Below are positions 1-8,997 of a stretch of DNA of 24,659 nucleotides, piece by piece. The translations under genes and the position numbers were made by a program. The notes beneath the pieces were generated by a model. It had not been told where the DNA came from. It ran no database searches and saw only the letters and a program-made list of their open reading frames with translations. This DNA comes from JBFHFS01 sp041583495 (lineage in GTDB: Bacteria; Bacteroidota; Bacteroidia; Bacteroidales; Marinilabiliaceae), in NCBI GenBank assembly GCA_041583495.1, contig JBFHFS010000067.1:1-24659 (forward strand). Reading direction: 5' to 3'. The number at the start of each line of letters is the position of its first letter. The first letter of the stretch is position 1.

Positions 1-342
1 CCGAACCTTTCCATTAAGAAAAAAACCAATGAAATCACCATTGCACAAATCTTTGCCACCCCTTCCGCCTTTTCGAACAAACAAATAGAGATCAGAGGCA
101 TTGTGGTGAAGGTGAACAAAGACATTATGCAAAAGAACTGGATCCATATCCAGGACGGGACCTCCCACAACAACCACTTCGACCTCACCATCACCAGCCG
201 GGATTTACCCGCCGTAAATGAGGAAGTTACCTTTAAGGGAACCATTGCCCTCGACCGTGATTTTGGCTCGGGTTATTTTTATGAGGTCATAATGGAGAAC
301 GCTGTGAGGGTGGATGCAAAAGTGGCAGGGGCGCAACCTTAA
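1..342 (+). CDS. OB-fold-type protein, 3' part of gene
   Basis: The reading frame is open from base 1, so the start lies outside the window and only about 113 C-terminal residues are seen. A GTG at 103 is internal to this open frame and is unlikely to be the start. The visible part has alternating beta-strand character typical of a small OB-fold: a strand with GIVVKVNK, the motif NWIHIQDGT, a segment reading DLTITS, then EVTFKGTIAL and a closing GSGYFYEVIMENA. I recognise this pattern from small, often exported, OB-fold proteins of Bacteroidota and Proteobacteria annotated as nucleic-acid-binding or NrfJ-like, but cannot assign a reaction. It is convergent with the enzyme block that follows and is probably unrelated to it. 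The family call is moderate and the function is unknown. Confidence 0.6.
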   Translation, partial: PNLSIKKKTNEITIAQIFATPSAFSNKQIEIRGIVVKVNKDIMQKNWIHIQDGTSHNNHFDLTITSRDLPAVNEEVTFKGTIALDRDFGSGYFYEVIMENAVRVDAKVAGAQP

Positions 343-354
343 CTCACAGGCTGA

Positions 355-389
355 CATTCATCGGATAACTTGAAGTCATCCGATGAATG
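355..389. terminator. Hairpin between convergent genes
   Basis: A 12-bp perfect inverted repeat (CATTCATCGGAT at 355-366 and its complement at 378-389) continues inward with one mismatch and three more pairs to a 3-nt loop. It lies between the stop of the + strand OB-fold gene (342) and the stop of the - strand GH97 gene (402), where a bidirectional terminator is expected. No U-tract follows directly in either direction, so termination is inferred from position and structure. Confidence 0.55.
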
Positions 390-401
390 CCAGGAGATTA
401 A

Positions 402-2309
402 CTATTCCAGGATTTTTTTTATATAAACTGCACACCCGCCACCAGGTGCCATGTAAAGGTCAATCTTATCCCTGTTAGTAACTTCAATAGCATTAACCAT
501 ATAGGATTCTTTATTGTCCAGGAAATGAGTCTCCTTAGTATCGGAGTAAACCGTTGCCTGGTATTTTTGTCTTTTGTCCAGAAAGTCAAGCTTTAGGTCA
601 AGGGTTCTTGAATCGCGATTGGTGAGGGCACCTACAAACCATCCATCACCAGCTTTACGTGCCACACAAATGTATTCCCCAATTTTGCCATCCAACACAT
701 CATAGCTATCGAACTGAGGGGGCATCTTCCTGATGCAATCAAACAGGTCGTCTTTTTTCAGGTATTCTTCGGGACTGTCGGGTAATACCATCCAACCGCT
801 GTAAACCACGATTAACTTAGCTACCTCAGCTGAAACTGTCCCGGGTATTTCTTCAAAAACACGAACTCTTGATTGTGCATTATTCAAGTCGAACCAACCA
901 TTGGTATAATCGAGCGGTCCGGCAACCATATTGATAAAAGCCGAAGTGACTGCCGTTTCTGGGAAATAAGAACGCATGGCATCAGCCTGTGCATGGCAAT
1001 ACTCTTTGGTGACCAGATTAGGATAAGTCCGCCTGTCGCCACTTGGGGGAACCGGATGGTCGTGGAAGTCCACCATGAGTTTATATTTGGCACACAATTC
1101 CACCACACTACGGGTCTGCCTGACTTTTTCTTCCCAGGTTCCAAGCATAAAACCATACTTAACACCAGCTGCTCCCCATTCTGAGAACTGCCTTAATACA
1201 CGCTCCAGTCCAAACTTCTTTGCCCCAACATCATTCAAATACAAAATAACCCCAACACCCTTTCCTTTTGCGTAGGCCATACATTCCTGTATATCTATCC
1301 CCTCGCGGGCTTGTGTCGGGTCTGATTCGGAGCTAAATTCAGGGCCATACCAGTCGGCATCGATCAAGAGGTATTGAATGTTGTTTTCGGCTGCAAAATC
1401 AATAAATCGTTTATGCGAGACCGTATTGAGTCCATATTCGAAACCATCGGCTGCTTTATACCCCCACACACGCCAATCCCAAAGCGATTTACCGGGTTTT
1501 ATCCACGAGGTATCTTCAATTTTACATGGCTCATTCAGGTTGACCAACAGATCAGATTCCAACAAATCCCCCGCATGATTCCCAAGCATAAAAGTCCGCC
1601 ACGATGTTTTTAAATAGGATTGGTCAGCTGTTGCTTCCAAATTTAATTTGATATCCAGATCCTTGCCTCCCATATTCAAACTAAAAGGAGCATAGCGATT
1701 AATCTCAGCTTCGTGAATAGCCAGAAATAAATCATCTCTAAATTCTATTACAGTTGGAATTTGCACTTTTACCAAAGATGAATCGGCTCTGTTTAAAGGA
1801 CCAAGATTTGGCTGCTCATCGTTGTAAGCCCAATAGGAAAAATCGTTACTGAATTTCAGTTCTGTTACTTCTTTATTTATTCTAATTGAATCTAATGTTT
1901 TGTTTTCCAAAACATACCGATAAGCGAATCCTTCATCGTAACACCTAAAAATTAGCCGGTAGATAAAATCCGGCATGGTTGGCTTATTTAACACAAAACT
2001 GTATTGGTTATAATGATTGCGGACGAATTTGTTTTTCCCGTTCACGGTTTCCCATGTGTCATCAAAAGTGGATTCTTCAAAATCGGAAATCAAAACATCA
2101 CTGGTGAAATCAATGGAATCTACCATTAACCCTATCGGGGAATGATTAAAAATCGTATCTCCTGAATAAACCAGCTGAAATTCAATATTTCCCAAATCGT
2201 TATTTATTTCCATTCGCAATTTTCTCTCCGGGGATTTAAGAGAGTACTTATTTTGTTGCGTACAAGAAATTGTAAGTATTATTAAAATTAAACCCAACAG
2301 TTTTTTCAT
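402..2309 (-). CDS. GH97-family protein with atypical active site, lipoprotein
   Basis: A 635-residue protein with GH97 layout: a beta-sandwich at about 25-270, a (beta/alpha)8 barrel at about 275-515 and a C-terminal beta domain to 635. The leader ends in LTISC, a lipobox with Cys16. GH97 enzymes hydrolyse alpha-glucosides or alpha-galactosides. Family signatures include EGFAYRY, SWIKPGKS, DADWYG, RRTYPN, AGPLDYTNG and the tail GGGCAVYI. The active site is unusual. Where retaining members have the nucleophile in VKxDF, this protein has VKYGF (near 384). Compared from memory with inverting SusB, the two base Glu positions read Asn (LYLND, near 359) and Asp (FHDH, near 417), and the acid position reads Ala, although a nearby KEYCHAQ keeps one Glu. 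It may use a different mechanism or be inactive. It is the last gene of the block, 9 nt after the esterase gene. Confidence 0.85.
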   Translation of the reverse strand: MKKLLGLILIILTISCTQQNKYSLKSPERKLRMEINNDLGNIEFQLVYSGDTIFNHSPIGLMVDSIDFTSDVLISDFEESTFDDTWETVNGKNKFVRNHYNQYSFVLNKPTMPDFIYRLIFRCYDEGFAYRYVLENKTLDSIRINKEVTELKFSNDFSYWAYNDEQPNLGPLNRADSSLVKVQIPTVIEFRDDLFLAIHEAEINRYAPFSLNMGGKDLDIKLNLEATADQSYLKTSWRTFMLGNHAGDLLESDLLVNLNEPCKIEDTSWIKPGKSLWDWRVWGYKAADGFEYGLNTVSHKRFIDFAAENNIQYLLIDADWYGPEFSSESDPTQAREGIDIQECMAYAKGKGVGVILYLNDVGAKKFGLERVLRQFSEWGAAGVKYGFMLGTWEEKVRQTRSVVELCAKYKLMVDFHDHPVPPSGDRRTYPNLVTKEYCHAQADAMRSYFPETAVTSAFINMVAGPLDYTNGWFDLNNAQSRVRVFEEIPGTVSAEVAKLIVVYSGWMVLPDSPEEYLKKDDLFDCIRKMPPQFDSYDVLDGKIGEYICVARKAGDGWFVGALTNRDSRTLDLKLDFLDKRQKYQATVYSDTKETHFLDNKESYMVNAIEVTNRDKIDLYMAPGGGCAVYIKKILE

Positions 2310-2318
2310 AATATAGAA

Positions 2319-3617
2319 TTATTTAATCATTTCACCATCAACTAACACTTTTCCTACATACCAATTATAACTCTCGTACTTTTCAGGGTTGTTGGCATAA
2401 TCTTCTTTGTTGTTTAACATTGAACCTTTGTCGAAGGGTTCGGAAAGAGTCGTAAAGGTTACAATATGGTCCGTATTTTCAAGGTTACCAATTAAAAAAG
2501 AGTTCATCCTTCTGTACGAAGCATACTTGTCGAACCTGGAAATAGTATCCGTGACCAATCCATCTACCTTAACAATGATCCTGCCTGCATCATAACACAT
2601 CAAATCATAAAAGCCGATAGCTTGCCCCTTAAAATGAGCGGTAATGGTTTGTCCAGAATGATCAGCCTTTGCAATTGTTGTCAAAAACCTGGAAAATTTA
2701 GAGAACTCACTACCCTCTTCCGGGATGTCAATAAACGCCCAGTCGTCACTAAAGTTGAGGGACGACAATTCCAACATTTTTGCATTTGATAAATTATTCT
2801 CAGCAAGAGGTTTCCCCAGTTCATGGTCAGTTGAAGAATTTTTCCCCTTTGAGGCCATCTCAATAAAAGAACGTTGTAAAACTCCCTGGTAAATCAGATG
2901 CCCCGTTTCAACATACGGGTGTACCCCATCTGAACTAAAAACTTTAACCCCATCGACTTCCTTATTCTCTTTGTCTTTAATCAAGAGTTTACCATTTGCA
3001 ACTTGCTTTGAGATTTCATAACCAAAGTTAATGCTGGGAATTTGATAGGTGTCTGCCACCTTTTCCATATAGATGGCCGACTGAGGCAACTCACCGGCTT
3101 GTTCTGTTTCCAGAAAACCTTCTTTTATGGTATAGATAAAACAAATATCGGTTTGCGGGTTTTGCTTCCAAATCTGACGAACAATACCCTCCATGGAACG
3201 AACAACCGCTTCTTCAGATTGACGGTCATCATTTACTGCAAACTCAACAAAAACAAGATCTGGATTATACTCAAGAACCTGTTTCCCCAATCGAAACGCC
3301 CCAAAATTGGAGCCTGTTCCGCCTATCGCAGCATTAATCTCGACAAACTTAGTCTGGGGATATTGTTTTTGCATCCATTCAAGGGAATAAACACGCCAAC
3401 CTTTCTGGGCCGTTATGCTTCCGCCCAAATAAGCAACACGAATTGTATCTGTTTGATTAACCGTTGCAAAAAAATTGGGTAACCCATTCCTTATTTTAAG
3501 TTCTTGAACTTCCTTTTTTGTATTACGTTCACCTGTATCGGTGCATTGAACAAATACTATTGACATAGCCAATAAAAAGAAGACGAATCGTGTTTTTAGA
3601 TTTTCTTTAATAGTCAT
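2319..3617 (-). CDS. SGNH/GDSL-family esterase, lipoprotein
   Basis: A 432-residue protein with a hydrophobic leader ending in IVFVQC (Cys25), probably a lipoprotein. The N-terminal half is an SGNH hydrolase. Block I is GGSIT with candidate nucleophile Ser67, block II is AIGGTGSNFG near 97-106, block III is EFAVND with Asn129, and block V is SDGVHP with Asp230 and His233. The full Ser-Gly-Asn-His set is therefore present. The C-terminal half (about 270-432) looks like a beta-rich accessory domain. Proteins of this type in glycan loci usually remove acetyl or other acyl groups from sugars, so a carbohydrate esterase role is inferred; the acyl group and sugar are unknown. It lies 44 nt after the GH2 gene and 9 nt before the terminal GH97 gene, consistent with a shared transcript. 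Confidence 0.85.
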   Translation of the reverse strand: MTIKENLKTRFVFFLLAMSIVFVQCTDTGERNTKKEVQELKIRNGLPNFFATVNQTDTIRVAYLGGSITAQKGWRVYSLEWMQKQYPQTKFVEINAAIGGTGSNFGAFRLGKQVLEYNPDLVFVEFAVNDDRQSEEAVVRSMEGIVRQIWKQNPQTDICFIYTIKEGFLETEQAGELPQSAIYMEKVADTYQIPSINFGYEISKQVANGKLLIKDKENKEVDGVKVFSSDGVHPYVETGHLIYQGVLQRSFIEMASKGKNSSTDHELGKPLAENNLSNAKMLELSSLNFSDDWAFIDIPEEGSEFSKFSRFLTTIAKADHSGQTITAHFKGQAIGFYDLMCYDAGRIIVKVDGLVTDTISRFDKYASYRRMNSFLIGNLENTDHIVTFTTLSEPFDKGSMLNNKEDYANNPEKYESYNWYVGKVLVDGEMIK

Positions 3618-3661
3618 GGTGTTTTAATAATTATTTTGTTTGTTTTTAATCCTTTTATTCT

Positions 3662-6600
3662 TCAGTCCAACAGGTGCTCTAAGAATTCCCTTGCTGTTGG
3701 ATTATATTTGATTTTTCCGATTAAATTCACCTCGTTTATAAAGTATGCCCCTTCCCCTGATTTTAACTCACCTGCCGCCATAACAGTACCTTTATCTGCC
3801 ACCCAGTTGGAAGCCCCGCTTGTCAGGATCGGCTTCCAACCCTCTCCGGTAAATGTGTATGAAAGAATTGGCCTTATCAGGTCCTGATTGCCATCATACC
3901 AGAAACGAAAATCAAATGGTTTGAAGCTTTTAGTTATGGCATGATCCGCTTGGGGGTTAACAAAATAATAATCCCCCATCGTCGTCTTCTCAACCAATAC
4001 CCTTGTCCCTGCCACATGATATTCTCCCTCGGGAAGTTCCAGAAAAACAACTCTCTTGCCTTTTTTAACTTCGGCATCAACCTTTTCTTTGGTTTCTTCA
4101 TATTTTTGAAAATCATCGATCAGGATTACTGCTGCAGCTTCAAGGTCCGAAGTTGTTTTAATACCTGTTTCGGAAACGATTTTTAAAGCCACGCCACCTT
4201 TGTTCCCAATCACAAATACGGAATGAGGGATTGGTTTTGGCCTCGGAAACACCTCAAAATCCATGTGATTTTGATAAATATTTTCATCTTTATTATTACA
4301 AAGAGCAACCCTTAAAACATAACCGGTTCTTTTACTAACATTCGGCACCATATAACTGATGAAACCCTGGAATTCAGAACTGTTAACAGGGATACTGGCA
4401 TCTATTTGGTTGGAAAATAAAATCTCATCGCCCTTTTCTACCTGGTATTTTAACAGGCACCCATGAGGGGTAGAATTAAGGTCATTGCAGATCCATGCCT
4501 CAATTTTTGTTTTTTCGCCTGAAAAGAATTTCGTCCTGTCGCTTCTTAAAGAGACCATGAGGGGCTCCAGTGCATTTTTATAGGCAAAATAGGCTTTTTT
4601 CGGTTGCCTATCGACATCCATAATCGCCTTCATCCAACCGGAAGGCCAGGCATCGATAAAAAGATGTACGGCAAATGAAACCATATTGCTATTACGCCTG
4701 AAGGTTTCAGTAACAAATTTCACAGCCCAAGCCTGGTAATCCTGGCTTGCCTCCACCCAATCCTCCAACGAATTCTGGGTATTATACCACATGTAATGAA
4801 ACCGATGCGTTTGCGCCTTGACAATGCGGTTAGCAGTCCAAAGTTTTTCATCCTTTTTATTTTTTGGCAGCCATTCTTTGGGATAATTTTTTTGCATCAC
4901 CTTTACAGGATCCAACCCTTCGGCACCAAACTCACCACAGGCATAGAACCAATCCGGTTTTACAGGTTGCCAATACCCTTTGTACATTTCGCCAAGCCCA
5001 AGTCCGTGTCCGTTATACCAGGTATTGTAACAATGGCTGTCGGGAAGTCCGGGCGAAGGAGGATCATAATCCCCATCGCCTGCCTTAATTACCCTGTCTG
5101 GATTATTCAACAGAACCGCCTGATCCAAAGCGTTAAAAAGATGACAATACTCTCGCGAATCATTTAAACTGCGCTGAGGATGACCCTCGGCATTAGGGAA
5201 GCGTTCATTAATATAAGACACCATTATGGCCGAGGGATATTTGCGTATCAGCCGTTCCATTTCCTCTGCCTGCTTAACAGCTTCTGCAAACTTGTTGCGC
5301 CTTATGCTTCCAAAAAGGGGCAGGTCAGACTGGTTCATCATACCCAGTTTATCACAATAGTCATAAATTTCGGGTTGGACAGGACGTTGCGTAAGTCGCA
5401 AAAAATTCAAATTGCATAATTTGGCTAGCAAAATATCATCTCGTAATTGATCCCAATCTTTACGGATGACACATTGCTGGAGGTGTCCCATTGTGTTAGC
5501 GCCGCGCAAACGTATCATTTTATCATTGAGATACATTTTACCTTTGGGAACAGAAACCGTATCCATTGTAAAACTCCTCATGCCGAATTGCTGAGCTTTT
5601 ACCTCCAACAGTTTTCCTTCATCATTAAAAAGTTTCACTTGCAACTGATACAACCATGGCTCCTGGTTATCCCAAAGCCGGATATTTTTCATTTTTATGG
5701 GTATTCGCAGGAAATTAACACCATAGCCCATTTCCAACTGTTCTCTTTTCCAGTCGGTGGGTTTTGCCAGGTCCCCAACGCCTGGCACATAGGTTGTTGA
5801 AGGGATATATTCCAAATCTGTTATTATCTCCCCTTCAAAATTTTGCCCAAAAACAGAGAGTTTTAAAGAAACACCCTCAGAGTATTTCTCAAAATTATTG
5901 ACCTCTACCCATGCTTCGGCAATTGAATCTTTCAATAGGGGGCGCACATACAAATCATTAATATGTATAGTCGACCGTGCTTCTAAATAACAGTCCTGAC
6001 AAATCCCCATTCCAGCAGGGCAATGATGCCAACCTGTTTGAGGGTCATCATAACCCAAACCCGTAGCTCCATAAATTTTGTCCCCGACAACATTCTTACC
6101 CTTATCGTCTTTTCCCCCCGTAGTGGTAAAATCATTCTCAACTCTTACCAATAATGTATTTTCACCAGGTTTGGCCAGCGAGGAGATGTTAAACTCAAAA
6201 GGCGCAAAAAAACCTTCGTGACCCCCACAGTAATTTCCATTAAAAAAGACGGTGGCTTTATAATCGACACCCTTAAAGCAAACAAATAAACACCCTTTAT
6301 CCAGGACCTCTTGATCAAGTTCAATTTTTTTGAAATAGTAGGTCACCGCGCGTCCCAAAGGAGCGCCATAATGGGGGATACGCACCTTTTCCCACTCACC
6401 CCCGCCCTGCAAAGTTGACAAGAAGTCGAAACGGTCCTCTTCTGTTTCAATACGCCAGCTCATCTCTTCCAAAAGGATACGCTTACGCATCTCCGTTATC
6501 GGAGGAGCCATGTCCCTCATGAAAGGGAGATAAGCTTCCCGCATTTCATCTAGTTCGACAGATAATTCTTCACTGGTTGAAACAGCCTCTTCTTTCTCAA

Positions 6601-6787
6601 AAATCGCATCCACCCTATGAGTTACGGGAAGATACTTCTCCGGCAAAACGGAAGGCTGGGGAACCACTAGCAGATGTTCCTTTGTTTCATATTGTCGAGT
6701 CCCAATTTCGGCGAATTTATCCTGTGCCTGAGATTTATTTAGGGTGGCAAATACAACCAACCAACATGCAAAGAAAATTTTATTCAT
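3662..6787 (-). CDS. GH2-family glycoside hydrolase with C-terminal extension
   Basis: I place the start at the ATG at 6787. It gives a clean signal peptide (MNKIFFACW to SQAQ) and an 8-nt overlap with the upstream gene. An ATG 39 nt further upstream would precede the signal with extra residues. The mature protein (about 1041 residues) has a jelly-roll sugar-binding domain (about 100-275), an immunoglobulin-like domain (about 275-405) and a GH2 barrel (about 410-740). The acid/base candidate is Glu528 in SYINERF and the nucleophile candidate is Glu619 in CGEFGAEG. Family relatives include beta-galactosidases, beta-glucuronidases and beta-mannosidases; the sugar cannot be read from the motifs. 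Beyond the barrel are a beta domain, a Rossmann or GATase1-like segment (about 842-930) with VFVIGNKGG and VVFLELPEGEY, and another beta-rich region. Likely periplasmic. Confidence 0.88.
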   Translation of the reverse strand: MNKIFFACWLVVFATLNKSQAQDKFAEIGTRQYETKEHLLVVPQPSVLPEKYLPVTHRVDAIFEKEEAVSTSEELSVELDEMREAYLPFMRDMAPPITEMRKRILLEEMSWRIETEEDRFDFLSTLQGGGEWEKVRIPHYGAPLGRAVTYYFKKIELDQEVLDKGCLFVCFKGVDYKATVFFNGNYCGGHEGFFAPFEFNISSLAKPGENTLLVRVENDFTTTGGKDDKGKNVVGDKIYGATGLGYDDPQTGWHHCPAGMGICQDCYLEARSTIHINDLYVRPLLKDSIAEAWVEVNNFEKYSEGVSLKLSVFGQNFEGEIITDLEYIPSTTYVPGVGDLAKPTDWKREQLEMGYGVNFLRIPIKMKNIRLWDNQEPWLYQLQVKLFNDEGKLLEVKAQQFGMRSFTMDTVSVPKGKMYLNDKMIRLRGANTMGHLQQCVIRKDWDQLRDDILLAKLCNLNFLRLTQRPVQPEIYDYCDKLGMMNQSDLPLFGSIRRNKFAEAVKQAEEMERLIRKYPSAIMVSYINERFPNAEGHPQRSLNDSREYCHLFNALDQAVLLNNPDRVIKAGDGDYDPPSPGLPDSHCYNTWYNGHGLGLGEMYKGYWQPVKPDWFYACGEFGAEGLDPVKVMQKNYPKEWLPKNKKDEKLWTANRIVKAQTHRFHYMWYNTQNSLEDWVEASQDYQAWAVKFVTETFRRNSNMVSFAVHLFIDAWPSGWMKAIMDVDRQPKKAYFAYKNALEPLMVSLRSDRTKFFSGEKTKIEAWICNDLNSTPHGCLLKYQVEKGDEILFSNQIDASIPVNSSEFQGFISYMVPNVSKRTGYVLRVALCNNKDENIYQNHMDFEVFPRPKPIPHSVFVIGNKGGVALKIVSETGIKTTSDLEAAAVILIDDFQKYEETKEKVDAEVKKGKRVVFLELPEGEYHVAGTRVLVEKTTMGDYYFVNPQADHAITKSFKPFDFRFWYDGNQDLIRPILSYTFTGEGWKPILTSGASNWVADKGTVMAAGELKSGEGAYFINEVNLIGKIKYNPTAREFLEHLLD

Positions 6788-8939
6788 CCTCAGAAAATTG
6801 ATCGTTAATAATCCCACATTTCTCAAAAGGGAACGGTTTTATATCGGGAAAATATTTTTTCAATGCGTCATAATGAATATGTTGGGGCGAATCCCCAAAA
6901 TCATCAACGGAAAAATTTCCACGCAAAAAATAATCTCCACTACTGGCAAGTTGTGATTGCAATAAAATATTTCGTTCTACTTTGTTTAACCTACGCCCGA
7001 TATTAGTAAAAAAATCCTTTAATTCAGGATACCTGTCCTGATACACTCTACTGGTAATATCTACCGTTTCCCTTAATCGTTCCTTCATCAACGGAGATAC
7101 CAGAAACGCCTTCCAACGATCATCATTCCAGGCTGTCTGCCCTATTGCCACCTCGCATTTGAAAAAAATATTATTGTCAACGATATTATCATGTCCGCCA
7201 TGAAAAAACACAGCGCTAAAGTTTCGGTAATGACCAGGATTTCCAACTTTATAGAAAAAGTTATTCTTTACCATCATTCCACCTGATCCATCATCAAAAT
7301 AGATCCCTGCCATACTTGACTCCTTATTTTCAGGCTCAATATTCGAAAAATAGTTATACCTGATCTGGGTCCCCCGGGATGAAGGATCACGCCCTGTGTA
7401 TATAGCTCCGGAATCATCAGCGTCGGTACATACATTATCAAACCTGGAATATTCAATAATATGGTCATTACCCATAAAACTGATTGCCTGATGTCTTAAA
7501 TCATGGAAATAACAATTCCGGATAATATTCCCAACGCCCTGTAAGCTTATAGAAGGAGAATAGGTATGATTAATCCGGTCGGTTTCAAAAAATTGGCAAT
7601 TATAAACTAAATTATTTCCAGGAATAAGATTTTTCCTGTCACCACCGGCCATTCTAAAACCTCCTGTCCCGGTGCTGTGGATCAAACAATTACTAATGGT
7701 GATATTTGTTGAATTACCTTCAACAGACTCTTCCAAATCGGGTGATCCATCAGGATAAAAATCCCTCGAATTATTTTGGTACATTTTACCAATACTTATT
7801 GCCAAAGTACCAAGGTTTGAGAATTCGCAGTGGTCAATTTTTATATTATCGCTGTTGTTGATAAAAATGGCCAGCCCACGGGAACAGGTAAATGTAATAT
7901 TCTCAAGAATAATATAAGAAGCATTTACAAAGCTGAAAAAAGGCGATTCATTTAAAGAAACTTCAATCTCAGCTTCCTGTAGATCAGTTTTTGGATAGAT
8001 ATATAATTTGCCGGTTTTGCGGTCTATAAAATACTCGCCCGGCTGATCAATCTCTTCAAGGAGGTTATATGCGTAATACCCTCTGAAAGGAGAGGGCTTC
8101 TCCATTAACTTGGTTTCATCATCATAGAGGCTTGAATATAATCCATATAAATGAGGTTGGGCAATTTTTATACTTTTCTTAACCCAGTCGATGCTTTCAA
8201 TTTTAAGGTGGTCATCGTTATATCCGTGAGAAAATTTACCATGCAGCCAAATCTCATCCGCCTTTTTCCATCTGTTGATCCGGTCATATTCATACCCGAA
8301 CTCTGCTCCTCGGTTTGAGAAATCTCCGACTCGAGGCACAGAACCTTTATCGTAAATCTTCCCTATCTTCAAGGTTCCTGAATTGGGGTAACGCGCCAGG
8401 GTTTGAGTTTCCCCGTTGATAAACAATTCAAGCGGTGCCGGTTCGGGAACAGTGCCAAATCCATGTTGTTTCATGACTCCATAATCGGTAATACCCTCCT
8501 TTTTCAGGTCGATTACCCAAACTTTACCCTGCGCTTCTTCGGGTAGCCGCCTCTGTATCTCTTTATTCTTGCATAGATAAAAATGGTTTCCATCCAGTTT
8601 TGACCCTCCATGGAACACCACTTTATTTCTATCAAGGCCGGCAAAAACCACAGGATTACATTTTGTCCCACTTTGGTTAGAAGAAAGCATTTGGGGTTTG
8701 GAACTGTAATAAACCCCTTCCTTAAATATCACCTTAATAGAAGCATTTTCATTTTCTCTTTTCAATATAGAGACAACCTCAAGTGCTTTACTTGCAGTAG
8801 CAAGAGGTTTGTCAATGCTTCCTGAGTTGGTATCATTCCCATCTAGAGCAACATAGAGGGTAATCTCATTTGAAGCGTAAGAATTTAATTGCGGGAAAAT
8901 TAAGAGACTACAAATTGCAAAGAATATTCTTTTTACCAT
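6780..8939 (-). CDS. Secreted right-handed parallel beta-helix protein, GH141-like
   Basis: A 719-residue protein with a signal peptide ending near NSYAS. The mature part opens with YVALDGNDTNSGS followed by KPLATASKAL, the usual first turn of exported beta-helix enzymes. A globular insertion (about 125-320, with LARYPNSG) precedes a long run of beta-helix rungs (about 325-610), where Asn- and Ile-rich repeats such as NNLVYNCQF, NIIRNCYF and NIVDNNIFF are seen. Conserved patches DDSGAIYTGRDP and GIYFDDGSGG probably line the active cleft. This architecture matches family GH141, whose characterised members include an alpha-L-fucosidase acting on rhamnogalacturonan II and a xylanase. I cannot separate GH141 from unclassified beta-helix relatives by eye. 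The stop overlaps the GH2 start as ATGAATAA, suggesting coupled translation. Confidence 0.8.
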   Translation of the reverse strand: MVKRIFFAICSLLIFPQLNSYASNEITLYVALDGNDTNSGSIDKPLATASKALEVVSILKRENENASIKVIFKEGVYYSSKPQMLSSNQSGTKCNPVVFAGLDRNKVVFHGGSKLDGNHFYLCKNKEIQRRLPEEAQGKVWVIDLKKEGITDYGVMKQHGFGTVPEPAPLELFINGETQTLARYPNSGTLKIGKIYDKGSVPRVGDFSNRGAEFGYEYDRINRWKKADEIWLHGKFSHGYNDDHLKIESIDWVKKSIKIAQPHLYGLYSSLYDDETKLMEKPSPFRGYYAYNLLEEIDQPGEYFIDRKTGKLYIYPKTDLQEAEIEVSLNESPFFSFVNASYIILENITFTCSRGLAIFINNSDNIKIDHCEFSNLGTLAISIGKMYQNNSRDFYPDGSPDLEESVEGNSTNITISNCLIHSTGTGGFRMAGGDRKNLIPGNNLVYNCQFFETDRINHTYSPSISLQGVGNIIRNCYFHDLRHQAISFMGNDHIIEYSRFDNVCTDADDSGAIYTGRDPSSRGTQIRYNYFSNIEPENKESSMAGIYFDDGSGGMMVKNNFFYKVGNPGHYRNFSAVFFHGGHDNIVDNNIFFKCEVAIGQTAWNDDRWKAFLVSPLMKERLRETVDITSRVYQDRYPELKDFFTNIGRRLNKVERNILLQSQLASSGDYFLRGNFSVDDFGDSPQHIHYDALKKYFPDIKPFPFEKCGIINDQFSEDE

Positions 8940-8997
8940 TTTAAATTAAGTTTATTTCGTCGAAAATTAAAACTATAAAACTCACTTGTACAGTTGT

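Noticed and set aside
3042..3482. Plus-strand open frame of 146 codons
   Set aside because: Antisense to the SGNH esterase gene, which has all four catalytic blocks; no plausible start context or motif.
6785..6826. Upstream ATG for the GH2 gene at 6826
   Set aside because: It would add 13 residues before the signal peptide and overlap the beta-helix gene by 47 nt; the ATG at 6787 gives a clean leader.
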